Origin: Roseiarcus sp963759955
GTDB lineage: Bacteria > Pseudomonadota > Alphaproteobacteria > Rhizobiales > Beijerinckiaceae
Length of the DNA: 64,000 nucleotides
Assembly (NCBI GenBank): GCA_963759955.1
Contig: CAVXCA010000056.1
Location: 248,001-312,000, forward strand
Direction: 5' to 3'
Shown one piece after another: positions 34,699 through 43,660 of this stretch; position 1 is the first letter of the stretch; each line of letters starts with the position of its first letter. A model generated the notes under the pieces. The model searched no databases. It saw only the letters and a list, made by a program, of their open reading frames with translations, and was not told where the DNA came from. A program made the translations under genes and the position numbers.

Positions 34699-35772
34699 TC
34701 ACGCCGTCCAGGCCGGCTCCGGCTTCGTGGCGGCCGCTTCTTGCTCGCGTCCGGCGTCGATCGCGGCGAGGACCGCGCGTAGCGCCTCCTTCACGCCGCG
34801 GCCCGCGACCGCCGAGAGCTCCAGCGGCGCGGCGCGCTTGGCGCCGGGCGCGATCGGCGGGCCGTATGTGCGCATCGCGCGCTTCAGGCGCTCGCGCTGC
34901 GTCTTGAGCGTCTCCTCGTCGACCGCGTCGACCTTGGAGAGAGCGACGATCTCGGCCTTTTCCGCGACCCCGCCGCCGTAAGCGGCCAGTTCGCCGCGGA
35001 TGGTGCGATAGGCGGCGCCGGCGTGTTCGCCCGTCGCGTCGACCAAGTGCACCAGCGCGCCGCAGCGCTCGACGTGGCCGAGAAAGCGGTCGCCGAGGCC
35101 GACGCCCTCATGGGCGCCCTCGATCAGCCCGGGAATGTCGGCGAGCACGAAGTCGCGCTCGTCGATGCGCACCACGCCGAGGCCGGGATGCAGCGTGGTG
35201 AAGGGGTAATCGGCGATCTTGGGCCGCGCCGCGGAGACGGCGGCGAGAAACGTCGATTTGCCGGCGTTGGGCAGACCGACGAGGCCGGCGTCGGCGATCA
35301 GCTTCAGGCGCAGATAGAGCGTGCGCTCGATCCCCGGCTGGCCGGGATTGGCGCGGCGCGGCGCGCGATTGGTCGAGGTGGTGAAATGGGCGTTGCCGAA
35401 GCCGCCGTTGCCGCCCTTGGCGATGACGACGCGCTCGCCAGGCGTCTTGAGATCGGCGAGCAGGGTCTCGCCGTCTTCGTCGAACACCTGGGTGCCTTCC
35501 GGCACTTTCAACACGACGTCGGCGCCGCGTCCGCCGGCGCGGTTCTTGCCCATGCCGTGCATGCCGGTCTTGGCCTTGAAATGCTGCTGATAGCGAAAGT
35601 CAATCAGGGTGTTGAGGCCGCCCGCGCATTCGACGACAACGTCGCCGCCGCGCCCGCCATCGCCCCCGTCCGGGCCGCCGAACTCGATGAATTTCTCGCG
35701 CCGGAACGAAACGCAGCCCGCGCCGCCGTCGCCCGAGCGCACGAACACCCGCGCCTGATCAAGGAATTTCAT
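34699..35772 (-). CDS. obgE: Obg GTPase
   Basis: A 357-residue ribosome-assembly GTPase. The glycine-rich Obg domain (about 1-158) has GGDGGAGCVSFRREKFIEFGGPDGG in pieces, and the G domain has GLPNAGKST (G1), DIPGLIEGAHEG (G3) and LSKVDAVD (G4). The C-terminus is short, as in other alphaproteobacterial Obg. The ATG at 35772 is chosen by alignment. It overlaps the end of the acetyltransferase gene by 14 bp, so it belongs to the rplU-rpmA-GNAT-obgE group on the minus strand. Confidence 0.96.
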   Translation of the reverse strand: MKFLDQARVFVRSGDGGAGCVSFRREKFIEFGGPDGGDGGRGGDVVVECAGGLNTLIDFRYQQHFKAKTGMHGMGKNRAGGRGADVVLKVPEGTQVFDEDGETLLADLKTPGERVVIAKGGNGGFGNAHFTTSTNRAPRRANPGQPGIERTLYLRLKLIADAGLVGLPNAGKSTFLAAVSAARPKIADYPFTTLHPGLGVVRIDERDFVLADIPGLIEGAHEGVGLGDRFLGHVERCGALVHLVDATGEHAGAAYRTIRGELAAYGGGVAEKAEIVALSKVDAVDEETLKTQRERLKRAMRTYGPPIAPGAKRAAPLELSAVAGRGVKEALRAVLAAIDAGREQEAAATKPEPAWTA

Positions 35773-36385
35773 GGAGGCCTTCCGGATTGATCGGCGCGGC
35801 GTGCGCGCCATGGGCCGCGCGGTGGGCGGTCCAGGCCGTGCGGGTCAGCGCGAAGCGATCGCACGGCACCAAGCCGCCGCGCGCCGGCGCGCCCTCCAGC
35901 CCCGTGCCGATGAATTGAAATCCCGCCTTCTCGAGAACGCGGCGCGAGGGCGCGTTCTCGACCCGCGAGCTGGCGTCGAGTTCGACCGCGTCGGTCAGCG
36001 AGAAGGCGGCCTCGACCATCGCCTCGACCGCTTCGCTCGCTAGGCCCTTGCCCCAGGTTTCCGGCGCCAGCGCGTAGCCGAGGGTGAGGCGATCCTGGCC
36101 TCTCCCTTCGAGGCTGACGGCGCCGATAGCTTCGCGCTTGTCGCGGATCGGGGTCATGACCAGCGTCAGGTCGCGGCCCGAGGCGTTGCCTTCGCGCGCG
36201 GCGAAGATGAACCGCTCGGCGGTGCCCAGCGGATAGGGATGGGGAATGCGGGCGGTGAACTGCGCGACTTCCCAGCGGCTGCAATAGCGATGGATCGCCG
36301 GCGCGTCGGAGGCCCGCGGCCAGCGCAGCCACAGCCTCGCCGTCTCCAGGCGGAAGACATCGTCTCGGGCAAGATCGGGAAACAT
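35759..36385 (-). CDS. GNAT-family N-acetyltransferase (RimJ/RimL type)
   Basis: A 208-residue acetyl-CoA-dependent acetyltransferase. It begins MFPDLARDDVFRLETARLWLRWP and contains the GNAT blocks LGYALAPETWGKGLASEAV (acetyl-CoA loop) and NAPSRRVLEKAGFQFIGTG. RimJ/RimL-type enzymes acetylate protein N-termini, but the target is not known. The start at 36385 is chosen for family fit. The gene lies between rpmA and obgE, a common position in alphaproteobacteria, and overlaps obgE. Confidence 0.9.
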   Translation of the reverse strand: MFPDLARDDVFRLETARLWLRWPRASDAPAIHRYCSRWEVAQFTARIPHPYPLGTAERFIFAAREGNASGRDLTLVMTPIRDKREAIGAVSLEGRGQDRLTLGYALAPETWGKGLASEAVEAMVEAAFSLTDAVELDASSRVENAPSRRVLEKAGFQFIGTGLEGAPARGGLVPCDRFALTRTAWTAHRAAHGAHAAPINPEGLHEIP

Positions 36386-36582
36386 TTCCACTCCGGACCA
36401 GCGAGGGGCTCGGCGACGCGCGGCCCCAAAACGACGAAGGAGATGCGGCGACCGCATCCCCTTCATAAGCGCTTCGGCTTACCGGACATTTTGGAAGGGC
36501 TTTCGCCTTCCTGTTCTCGGGGGATCCTCGAGACCGTCCGCGGGGGCTGTCGCCGCGGCGGGGCTCGTCGCATCCCCGCCGT

Positions 36583-36849
36583 TCATTCGGCCGCTTTTTG
36601 CGCGACCACCGTTACGTATTGGCGACCAGCGCCTTTACATTCGAACGCTACTTCGCCGGCGACGGTGGCGAACAACGTATGATCGGTTCCCATGCCGACA
36701 TTGCGGCCAGGATGGAATTTCGTGCCGCGCTGACGCACCAGAATCATGCCGCTGACGACCTGTTCGCCACCGAATTTCTTGACGCCGAGACGGCGCCCGT
36801 CCGAATCGCGCCCGTTGCGCGACGAACCGCCTGCCTTCTTATGAGCCAT
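36583..36849 (-). CDS. rpmA: 50S ribosomal protein L27
   Basis: An 88-residue protein with the L27 N-terminus MAHKKAGGSSRNGRDSDGRR and the core KFGGEQVVSGMILVRQRGTKFHPG (split in the family signature). It lies at the peptidyl-transferase centre and contacts tRNA. The length is normal. It follows rplU by 85 bp. Confidence 0.98.
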   Translation of the reverse strand: MAHKKAGGSSRNGRDSDGRRLGVKKFGGEQVVSGMILVRQRGTKFHPGRNVGMGTDHTLFATVAGEVAFECKGAGRQYVTVVAQKAAE

Positions 36850-36934
36850 ATCACCCGCTCCAAATTCACCGCGGCGCGCTCACGAAGCGCTGATTTGCCG
36901 CGAATATAGTTCAAACGTCCCGCCGAGGAAACCT

Positions 36935-37648
36935 TTATCCCTCGTGATCGTCATGGTGGTGGCCGGTCTTGGGAACCGGCGCCTTGCCGGCCATGAGATC
37001 GGCCGCTTGGCTCTTCCACTGGTCGCGCTTGGCGCGGCCGGAAAAGCCGACTTCGTGTTCGACGGCCGCGATGTCGTCGTCCGTGAGCGCCGCGACCTGC
37101 CAGAAATGGAACACACCGGCCCCGTGCAGCTTCTTGGCGATGCCAGGGCCGACGCCGTGAATCCATGTCAGATCGTCGGGTTGGCCGAACGCCTTGTCGA
37201 GCTTCTGGAACTTCGAAGTGTCGAGACCGGCGGCCTTGGCGGCTTCGGCCGCGGCGTGATGCGTGCCGGCCGCGAGCTGCGCGGCTTCGGTTTGCGCCGG
37301 CGCGGCGGCTGACTTCGCCGGCGCCGCTTTGGCGCCGCTGGCCAGGATCTGCGTGATCCGGACGATCGTCAGATCCTGCTTGTGGCCATGCTTGCGGCGC
37401 GAATTCTTGCGGCGGCGCTTTTTGAACGCGATGACCTTGGGGCCGCGCGTCTGCTCGACGATTTCGCCAAGCACGCGCGCGCCGACGACGTGCGGCGCGC
37501 CGATCTGGCTCTTCTCGCCGTCGAACAGCGCGAGAACTTCGTCGAAGGTCACTTGCGCCCCGGCATCGCCTTCGAGCGCCATGACGGTGATCTCGTTGTC
37601 GGCGGCGACCTTATACTGCTTGCCGCCGGTCTTGATGACTGCGAACAT
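36935..37648 (-). CDS. rplU: 50S ribosomal protein L21 with C-terminal extension
   Basis: A 237-residue protein; L21 itself is about 103 residues. The L21 domain (1-103) starts MFAVIKTGGKQYKVAADNEI and ends RKHGHKQDLTIVRITQIL. An alanine-rich linker (about 104-145) follows. Residues about 146-222 form an extra domain with a helix-hairpin-helix-like motif, IHGVGPGIAKKLHGAG (163-178), then WQVAALTDDDIAAVE, and a His-rich tail. Such extended L21 proteins are known in alphaproteobacteria. The ATG at 37648 is set by L21 alignment. The leader carries a hairpin described at 37751-37821. Confidence 0.96.
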   Translation of the reverse strand: MFAVIKTGGKQYKVAADNEITVMALEGDAGAQVTFDEVLALFDGEKSQIGAPHVVGARVLGEIVEQTRGPKVIAFKKRRRKNSRRKHGHKQDLTIVRITQILASGAKAAPAKSAAAPAQTEAAQLAAGTHHAAAEAAKAAGLDTSKFQKLDKAFGQPDDLTWIHGVGPGIAKKLHGAGVFHFWQVAALTDDDIAAVEHEVGFSGRAKRDQWKSQAADLMAGKAPVPKTGHHHDDHEG

Positions 37649-37750
37649 CGTTTTCTCCGTGTTCAACCTGGCTCTGCGCGGGAGCCCGCGCGGCCAGCTT
37701 CTTTGCAGTGGAAACCTGCTGGTTTTCGCCCGCCTCGCCGCCAGAGGCGG

Positions 37751-37821
37751 AAAAGCAAAAGCGCGGCCGAAAGCCGCGCGTGAGCGGCGTGTCCTATAGT
37801 CGGCGCGGCGCGCGAAGTCAA
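37751..37821 (-). promoter_or_regulatory. rplU promoter and leader hairpin (possible attenuator)
   Basis: On the minus strand TTGACT (37821-37816), 17 nt, then TATAGG (37798-37793) predict a start near 37786. A perfect 7-bp hairpin GCGCGGC-N5-GCCGCGC (37779-37761) begins only about 8 nt later and is followed by TTTTGCTTTT (37760-37751). This looks like an intrinsic terminator in the rplU leader. It could be an attenuator controlled by L21, or a terminator for the gene at 37898-38308. Confidence 0.6.
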
Positions 37822-37897
37822 ACGAATTGCAGCGCGTAAATGCCGCGCGTCCGCAAACGTCTTGTCACGGCACCTTCGCTGCGCCGCGGCGACCCGC

Positions 37898-38308
37898 CTA
37901 TGGCTTGGGATCGCCGTAGACGACGACGGGCCAGGGACCGCGCCGGGCCGGTTGGCCGCCGATCTCGATGATCCGAGGTCCCGACGACCACGCCGCGGCG
38001 GCCCCGAGCGCGGGAACCGGCGGGCAATAGACGGCGGCTTGCGGCGCCGCCTCCTCTTCTGCAGCAGGCGCTTCGCCTTCGTCCGCGCCGACGACGCCGA
38101 ATAGATCGAGCCGACCTCTGCGATCGCCATCAACGCGGCGCTGGCGCTGCTCGACCGCGTGGCGCTCGCCGCCCCGCCAGACTGAAACGGCCGAGGGCGC
38201 CGGCACGGGCGCATGCAACCCCGGCGCCCCGGCAGACGCGGCGAAGGCCGCCGAGCCGGCAGCCACGATCAAGCTTGCCGCGACCAAAAACGTGCGTGAA
38301 GCTTTCAT
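37898..38308 (-). CDS. Secreted hypothetical protein
   Basis: A 136-residue protein with a clear Sec signal peptide (MKASRTFLVAASLIVAAGSA, cleavage near AFA/ASAG). The mature part is low-complexity: an Arg/Glu-rich section (GERHAVEQRQRRVDGD), an acidic Ala/Glu section and a C-terminus ending RGPWPVVVYGDPKP. No family was recognised. The mature composition is unusual, so the reading frame after residue 40 deserves caution, although the signal peptide supports a gene. Confidence 0.55.
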   Translation of the reverse strand: MKASRTFLVAASLIVAAGSAAFAASAGAPGLHAPVPAPSAVSVWRGGERHAVEQRQRRVDGDRRGRLDLFGVVGADEGEAPAAEEEAAPQAAVYCPPVPALGAAAAWSSGPRIIEIGGQPARRGPWPVVVYGDPKP

Positions 38309-38393
38309 TATCGCTTCCTTTTCGAGGTCGGCCTCCTCGTCCGCAACTTTAGGACTCTTTTTACCAACGCGGAAGCGCGCGGCGCCCCTCGCG

Positions 38394-38438
38394 TTGACAG
38401 GCGGCTGATAAGTGATAAAAATGAAATGTCATCATTTC
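38394..38438 (+). promoter_or_regulatory. tetR promoter with operator dyad
   Basis: TTGACA (38394-38399) is followed 14-17 nt later by an AT-rich -10 region (GATAAAAAT, 38414-38422). Directly downstream is a perfect dyad GAAATG-TCAT-CATTTC (38423-38438), at the expected transcription start and 18 bp before the TetR start codon. This is the normal arrangement for a self-repressing TetR regulator of an efflux operon. Confidence 0.6.
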
Positions 38439-38456
38439 TCATACATCACCGCCGCC

Positions 38457-39098
38457 ATGAACATCGCCGCACGCCGCACGCCAGAGGAAACCCGCGCCGA
38501 AATCCTCGCTGCCGCCTGGGATCTGTTTCGCGAGCTCGGCGCGCGCGCCACCATCGCCGACATCGCGGGCAGGCTCGGCATGTCCAGCGCCAATGTCTAC
38601 CGCTTCTTCCCCTCTAAACAGGCGCTCACCGGCGCGATCTGCGCCAACCAGCTGGGCGCGCTGACTGACGCTGCGCGCGCCGCGAGCGAAGGCCCCGGTT
38701 CCGCCGCCGCGCGCATTCGCGCGATGCTGGCGACGCTGCACCACGGTATGCGCGATCAGATGCTCAATCAGTCGCGCGTGCACGAAATCGTCGACGTCGC
38801 GTTGAACGAGCAGTGGCCGGCGATCGACGAATTCCATCAGCGCTGCACCGAAATCGTCGCCCAACTCGTCGCCGAAGGTCAGACGCGCGGCGAATTCGGC
38901 CCCGGCGATCCCGCGATGCTGGGCATGCAGACGCTGGTCGCCTGCGCCGCGATCTATCATCCGACGCTGATCGCCCAGTGTCCCGAGTCGGCCCCGGGGA
39001 TGCGGCCCGAGGACGTCGTGGATTTTGCGCTGCGCGCGCTCGCCAATCCGAAGCCGGACCGCACGCCGTCCTCGCCGGGCGCGGAGACGGCGCCGTGA
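38457..39098 (+). CDS. TetR-family regulator of the adjacent RND efflux genes
   Basis: A 213-residue repressor. The HTH is at about 25-48: TIADIAGRLGMSSANVYRFFPSKQAL. The C-terminal ligand domain is of the TetR_C type (LVACAAIYHPTLIAQC). The ATG at 38457 is chosen by alignment of the N-terminus (MNIAARRTPEETRAEILAAA). Its stop overlaps the GTG start of the efflux adaptor by four bases, so regulator and pump are one transcriptional unit. Confidence 0.92.
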   Translation: MNIAARRTPEETRAEILAAAWDLFRELGARATIADIAGRLGMSSANVYRFFPSKQALTGAICANQLGALTDAARAASEGPGSAAARIRAMLATLHHGMRDQMLNQSRVHEIVDVALNEQWPAIDEFHQRCTEIVAQLVAEGQTRGEFGPGDPAMLGMQTLVACAAIYHPTLIAQCPESAPGMRPEDVVDFALRALANPKPDRTPSSPGAETAP

Positions 39099-40177
39099 GG
39101 GCGCTCGCGACCGCTCTCGGCGTCCTCAGCGCGCTCGCGCTCGCCGCCTGCGACGCGCCCAAGCAGGCGAACAAGGAGACGCCGCCGCGGCCGGTGCTGG
39201 TCGCGCAAATTCACTATGCCCCACGCGAGCGCGCGCAGGTCCTGCCGGGCGTCGTCAAGGCGCGCATCGAAAGCGATCTTGCTTTTCGCGTCGCGGGCCA
39301 GATGGCGCAGCGCCTCGTCGATGCGGGCGCGCCGGTCAAACAGGGCGATCCCCTCGCCCGCCTCGACGAAACGGACTTCCAGCTGCAACTCGAACAGGCC
39401 GAAGCCGAGCGCAGCTCCGCCCACGCGGCGCTCGACCAGGCCGAGGCCGAGGAGCGGCGCATCACGACGCTGACACGCCAGGGCTGGGCGGCCAACGCCG
39501 ATTTCGACAAGATTCATTCGGCCGCCGAGCAAGCGCGCGGCGCCGTGGTGAAGGCCGAACGCGCGCTTACGCTGGCGCGCAACGCGCTCGATTATGCGAC
39601 GCTCAAAGCCGACGCCGACGGCGTCGTCAGTCTGGTGGCCGCCGAGCCCGGCCAGGTCGTGGCCGCTGGCGCGCCGATCGTCCGCCTCGCACATACCGGC
39701 GAGCGCGAAGCGGCGGTTTCGGTTCCCGAAACCCTCGTCGATCGCGTGCGGACGAACCGGGCGGGCGTCGAGTTCTGGGCGCTGCCGGGCGTGTCGGTCG
39801 AGGCGCGTCTACGCGAACTTTCGCCCAACGCCGACGCTGCGACGCGCACCTATCCCGCGCGTTTCACTCTCGTCGACGCGCCGGACTCCGTGCGGCTGGG
39901 CATGAGTTTGACGGTTACGCTGACGGCGGACGGCGCTGAGGTCGCCCGCGTTCCCGCCGGAGCGATTTTCGACGCAGGCCAGGGTCCGAACGTATGGACC
40001 GTCGATCCCGCCACCGAAACCTTGACCGCGACGCCGGTGACCGTCGCCGGCTACGACTCGGATTCGGCTTTCGTGACCGCCGGCGTCGCCGAGGGCGCCG
40101 AAATCGTCGCGCTCGGCGTCCATAAGCTCGACCCCAAAGAGAAGGTGCGCGTCGTCGACAATCTCGCGGGGCTGTAA
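39095..40177 (+). CDS. RND efflux periplasmic adaptor lipoprotein
   Basis: A 360-residue membrane fusion protein (HlyD/AcrA family). The lipoprotein signal ends at LALAACDAP (lipobox LAAC). Barrel-sandwich halves (AFRVAGQMAQRLVDAGAPVKQGDPL; YATLKADADGVVSLVAAEPGQVVAAGAPI, given in parts) flank a helical hairpin. The GTG start overlaps the TetR stop (GTGA at 39095-39098), and its stop overlaps the pump start (TAATG at 40175-40179). It links the inner-membrane pump to an outer-membrane channel that is not in the window. Confidence 0.93.
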   Translation: MRALATALGVLSALALAACDAPKQANKETPPRPVLVAQIHYAPRERAQVLPGVVKARIESDLAFRVAGQMAQRLVDAGAPVKQGDPLARLDETDFQLQLEQAEAERSSAHAALDQAEAEERRITTLTRQGWAANADFDKIHSAAEQARGAVVKAERALTLARNALDYATLKADADGVVSLVAAEPGQVVAAGAPIVRLAHTGEREAAVSVPETLVDRVRTNRAGVEFWALPGVSVEARLRELSPNADAATRTYPARFTLVDAPDSVRLGMSLTVTLTADGAEVARVPAGAIFDAGQGPNVWTVDPATETLTATPVTVAGYDSDSAFVTAGVAEGAEIVALGVHKLDPKEKVRVVDNLAGL

Positions 40178-43100
40178 TGGGCAAGTTCAATCTTTCGCAT
40201 TGGGCGATCCGCCATCCCCAATTGATCGCCTTCCTGATTCTCGCCATCGGCCTGGGCGGCGCCTTCGCCTATCAGCGGCTCGGGCGCGCCGAGGATCCCG
40301 CTTTCACCATCAAAGTCGCCGTCATCAGCGCGGTCTGGCCAGGCGCGACGAGCGAGGAAATGCAGGACCAGGTCGCCGACCGCATCGAGAAGAAGCTGCA
40401 GGAACTGCCCTGGGTCGACAAGATCGACACCTATTCCAAGCCCGGCTTCAGCGCGATCACCTTCTCGTTCCGCGATGCGACGCCGCCGCGCGAGGTGCCG
40501 ATGCTGTTCTTGCAATTGCGCAAGAAGATGAGCGACCTGCGCGCCGACCTGCCCGGCGACGTCGTGGGGCCGACGGTGAACGACGAATTCGGCGACGTCG
40601 ATTCGGTGCTCTATACGATCGTCGGCGACGGCGCCTCCTACGCGCAACTCAAAGAGGTCGCCGAAGCTCTGCGCAAACGCTTGCAGCGCGTGCCCGACGT
40701 GACGAAGGTCGATCTCTACGGCGACCAGGCGGAGCGGATATTCGTTGAATCGAGCTACGCCAAGCTCGCCACCCTCGGCGTGCCGCTGCAAGCGATGTTC
40801 AATTCGCTCTCCAAGCAGAACGCGCTGGCGCCGGCCGGCGAATTTCAGACCGACGCCCAGCGCGTGCCCGTGCGGGTCACCGGCGCGTTGCAAGGCGTCG
40901 CGGCGGTGGCGGAGACGCCGGTCTTCGCCAACGGCCAGACTTTCCGCCTCGGCGACATCGCCGACGTTTCGCACGGCTACGAAGACCCGCCCTCCTATCT
41001 CGTTCGCGCCCAGGGCCAGCCGGCGGTCGAAATCGGCGTCGTCATGCAGAAGGGCGGCAATATTCTCGCGCTCGGCAAGAACCTCGACGCGGCGCTCGCC
41101 GAATTCGAGGCCGACCTGCCGCGCGGCATCGTGATTTCGCGCATCGCCGATCAGCCCAAAGTGGTCGATGCGGCGGTGTCCGAATTCACGCGCTCGTTTC
41201 TCGAAGCGCTGGCGATCGTCCTCGGCGTGAGCTTTTTGAGTCTCGGCTGGCGATCGGGCATCGTCGTCGCGACCTCCGTGCCGCTGGTGCTCGCGATCGT
41301 CTTCGTCGTCATGGCCCTCATCGGCCTCGATCTCCAGCGCGTCACCCTGGGCGCGCTGATCATCGCGCTGGGCCTGCTCGTCGACGACGCAATCATCGCG
41401 GTCGAGATGATCGTCGTCAAACTGGAGCAGGGATGGGATCGCGAGCGCGCGGCGTCGTTCGCCTGGACCTCCACCGCGTTTCCTATGCTGACGGGAACGC
41501 TGGTCACGGCTGCCGGCTTCATGCCGATCGGCCTGGCCAATTCCGCGGTCGGCGAATACACCGGCGGCATCTTCTGGGTGGTGGGCATCGCGCTGGTCGC
41601 CTCGTGGTTCGTCGCGGTGCTGTTCACGCCGTTCCTCGGCTTCAAGCTTCTGCCCAAGCGCGTCGAGGGCGGCCACTTGCGCACCGAGGGCGCGATCTAT
41701 TCGACGCCCTTCTACCGCGCGTTTCGCCGCGCGCTCGAATTCTGCGTCGCCCACCCGCTCGTCGTCATCGCCGGCGCCGTGCTGCTGCTCGGCCTCGGCC
41801 TCAGCCAGTTCAGCAAAGTTCAGCAGCAGTTCTTTCCGCTGTCCGAAAGGCCGGAACTGTTCTTCGAGATGCGCCTAGCCGAGGGAAGCGCGATTCAGGC
41901 GACGCAGAAGGTCGCCGCCGAAGCAGAGCGCCTGCTTGTCGGGGATCCGGACATCGCGTCCTACACGACCTATATCGGCAAGAGCTCGCCGCGCTTTTGG
42001 CTCGGCCTGCTGCCGGTGCAGCCCAACGAGTCCTTCGCTCAGATCGTCGTCGTCGCCAAGGACGTCGAGGCGCGCGAGCGCGTCAAGGCCCGAATCGAGG
42101 CCGCGGTCGCGGCGGGCGCCTTGAGCGCGGCGCGGGTGCGCGTCGATCGCTTCAATTTCGGCCCACCGGTCGGCTTCCCCGTGCAGTTTCGCGTCATTGG
42201 GCCGGACGCGGAACAAGTGCGCGAAATCGCCGCGCGCGTTCTCGACGTCATGCGCGAGGACCCGCGCGTCGTCGACCCTCACCTCAACTGGGGCGAGAAA
42301 ATGCCGTCCTTGCGGCTCGATGTCGATCAGGCGCGCGCCCGCGCCCTGGGGCTGACGCCGCAAGACATCGCGCAGACCCTGCAGACGCTGGTCGGCGGCG
42401 TGACAGTGACGACGATCCGCGCCGGCGAGGAGCGCGTCGACGTCGTCGCGCGCGCCGCGCCCAGCGAGCGCGCCGCGCTCGATCGGATCGACGATCTCAC
42501 CATCGTCGTGCGGGGCGGCCTCGCGGTTCCCGTCGGCCAGGTCGCGCATGTCGTGCGAACGACAGAGGAGCCGATCATCTGGCGCAAGGACCGCGAACTC
42601 GTCATGACGGCGCTGGCAGACGTCGCCAACGGCGCCCAGCCGCCCGACGTTTCGGTCGCGATCTGGTCCAAGCTCGCCTCGATCCGCGAGAACCTGTCTC
42701 CGGGAACGCGCATCGAGATGGGCGGCGCCATCGAAGAGTCGCAAAAGGGCAACAGCTCCATCTTCGCTCTATTTCCCCTGATGGTCATCGCAATGCTGAC
42801 CCTGCTGATGCTGCAGTTGCAGAGCTTTTCGCGACTAGCGATCGTCTTCTTCACCGCTCCGCTCGGCATCGTAGGCGCTTCGATCGCACTCAACCTCGCG
42901 CATCGTCCGTTCGGCTTCGTCGCTTTGCTCGGCCTCATCGCGCTCGCTGGCATGGACATGCGCAACACCGTCATACTCGTCGATCAGATCGAGACCGACG
43001 TGCGCGAACGCGGGCTCTCCCGCCGCAAAGCGATCGTGTTTTCGACGATGCGCCGCGCCCGGCCGGTCGTCCTGACCGCTCTTGCCGCGATCCTGGCGAT

Positions 43101-43383
43101 GATCCCGCTGTCGGAGAGCGCCTTTTGGGGGCCGATGGCCTATACGATCATGGGCGGGCTCTCCCTCGCGACCTTCATCACGCTGTTCCTGTTGCCCTCG
43201 ATCTACGCACTGTGGTTCCGCAAGGCGCTGGATTTCGAGACATCGGAGAACGGCGGCGCGCGGAGCCGGGCGGATGGCGATGCGCTCGACCTGCCTGCGC
43301 CGCCGGAATGGAAGTCAGCCTGGGGACTTCGATCGTGCTGCTCGATTGCGCGCTGGCCAGCGTTCATGATCTGGCGATCCTGA
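40177..43383 (+). CDS. RND-family efflux pump inner-membrane protein
   Basis: A 1068-residue HAE1/AcrB-like proton antiporter. The proton-relay aspartates in TM4 are in GLLVDDAIIAVEMIV. Other signatures are GRAEDPAFTIKVAVISAVWPG near the N-terminus and GLIALAGMDMRNTVILVDQIE in TM10-11. Twelve membrane helices in two halves are evident, with a large periplasmic loop in each. The tail after LPSIYALWFRKALDFE is unusually long (about 60 residues) and overlaps the start of a DUF2214 remnant. Substrates cannot be read from sequence. Confidence 0.95.
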   Translation: MGKFNLSHWAIRHPQLIAFLILAIGLGGAFAYQRLGRAEDPAFTIKVAVISAVWPGATSEEMQDQVADRIEKKLQELPWVDKIDTYSKPGFSAITFSFRDATPPREVPMLFLQLRKKMSDLRADLPGDVVGPTVNDEFGDVDSVLYTIVGDGASYAQLKEVAEALRKRLQRVPDVTKVDLYGDQAERIFVESSYAKLATLGVPLQAMFNSLSKQNALAPAGEFQTDAQRVPVRVTGALQGVAAVAETPVFANGQTFRLGDIADVSHGYEDPPSYLVRAQGQPAVEIGVVMQKGGNILALGKNLDAALAEFEADLPRGIVISRIADQPKVVDAAVSEFTRSFLEALAIVLGVSFLSLGWRSGIVVATSVPLVLAIVFVVMALIGLDLQRVTLGALIIALGLLVDDAIIAVEMIVVKLEQGWDRERAASFAWTSTAFPMLTGTLVTAAGFMPIGLANSAVGEYTGGIFWVVGIALVASWFVAVLFTPFLGFKLLPKRVEGGHLRTEGAIYSTPFYRAFRRALEFCVAHPLVVIAGAVLLLGLGLSQFSKVQQQFFPLSERPELFFEMRLAEGSAIQATQKVAAEAERLLVGDPDIASYTTYIGKSSPRFWLGLLPVQPNESFAQIVVVAKDVEARERVKARIEAAVAAGALSAARVRVDRFNFGPPVGFPVQFRVIGPDAEQVREIAARVLDVMREDPRVVDPHLNWGEKMPSLRLDVDQARARALGLTPQDIAQTLQTLVGGVTVTTIRAGEERVDVVARAAPSERAALDRIDDLTIVVRGGLAVPVGQVAHVVRTTEEPIIWRKDRELVMTALADVANGAQPPDVSVAIWSKLASIRENLSPGTRIEMGGAIEESQKGNSSIFALFPLMVIAMLTLLMLQLQSFSRLAIVFFTAPLGIVGASIALNLAHRPFGFVALLGLIALAGMDMRNTVILVDQIETDVRERGLSRRKAIVFSTMRRARPVVLTALAAILAMIPLSESAFWGPMAYTIMGGLSLATFITLFLLPSIYALWFRKALDFETSENGGARSRADGDALDLPAPPEWKSAWGLRSCCSIARWPAFMIWRS

Positions 43384-43660
43384 CGCTTGCCGGGATCCCG
43401 GCGTTCGAATTGGCTTTGACCATCGGCGAGATGCGCGCGCCGACGATCGCCCGCATCGACGCATGGTGGGGCGCCATGGCGGCCCTCGTTCTCGCCGCAG
43501 GCGTCGCGTGCGTCGTTTACGACCTAAAGGGCCCGAAGATTATACGGCCGACATCTTCTTCTGGGCGAAGACGGCGCTGTTCGCGATCGTCACGACGATC
43601 TCGGCGGCGCCGAAGCTGCGCTGCATCGTCTGGCGGCGCGCCGTGCGCCTCGCGCTATAG
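43308..43660 (+). pseudogene. Frameshifted DUF2214 membrane protein remnant
   Basis: The first frame reads MEVSLGTSIVLLDCALASVH, then IARIDAWWGAMAALVLAAGV and VVYDLKG. The similarity then continues in another frame as PEDYTADIFFWAKTALFAIV and SAAPKLRCIVWRRA. Together these are the DUF2214 pattern (IDAWWG...VFWAK...P..R...WRRA). Restoring the frame needs one extra base near 43534-43540, around GGGCCCGAAG. The usual C-terminal helix is also missing. It is either a decayed gene or a sequence error. Confidence 0.65.

Noticed and set aside
36493..36511. GGAAGG-N7-CCTTCC hairpin between rpmA and the GNAT gene
   Set aside because: No T-run follows on the transcribed (minus) strand, so I could not call it a terminator or a leader element.
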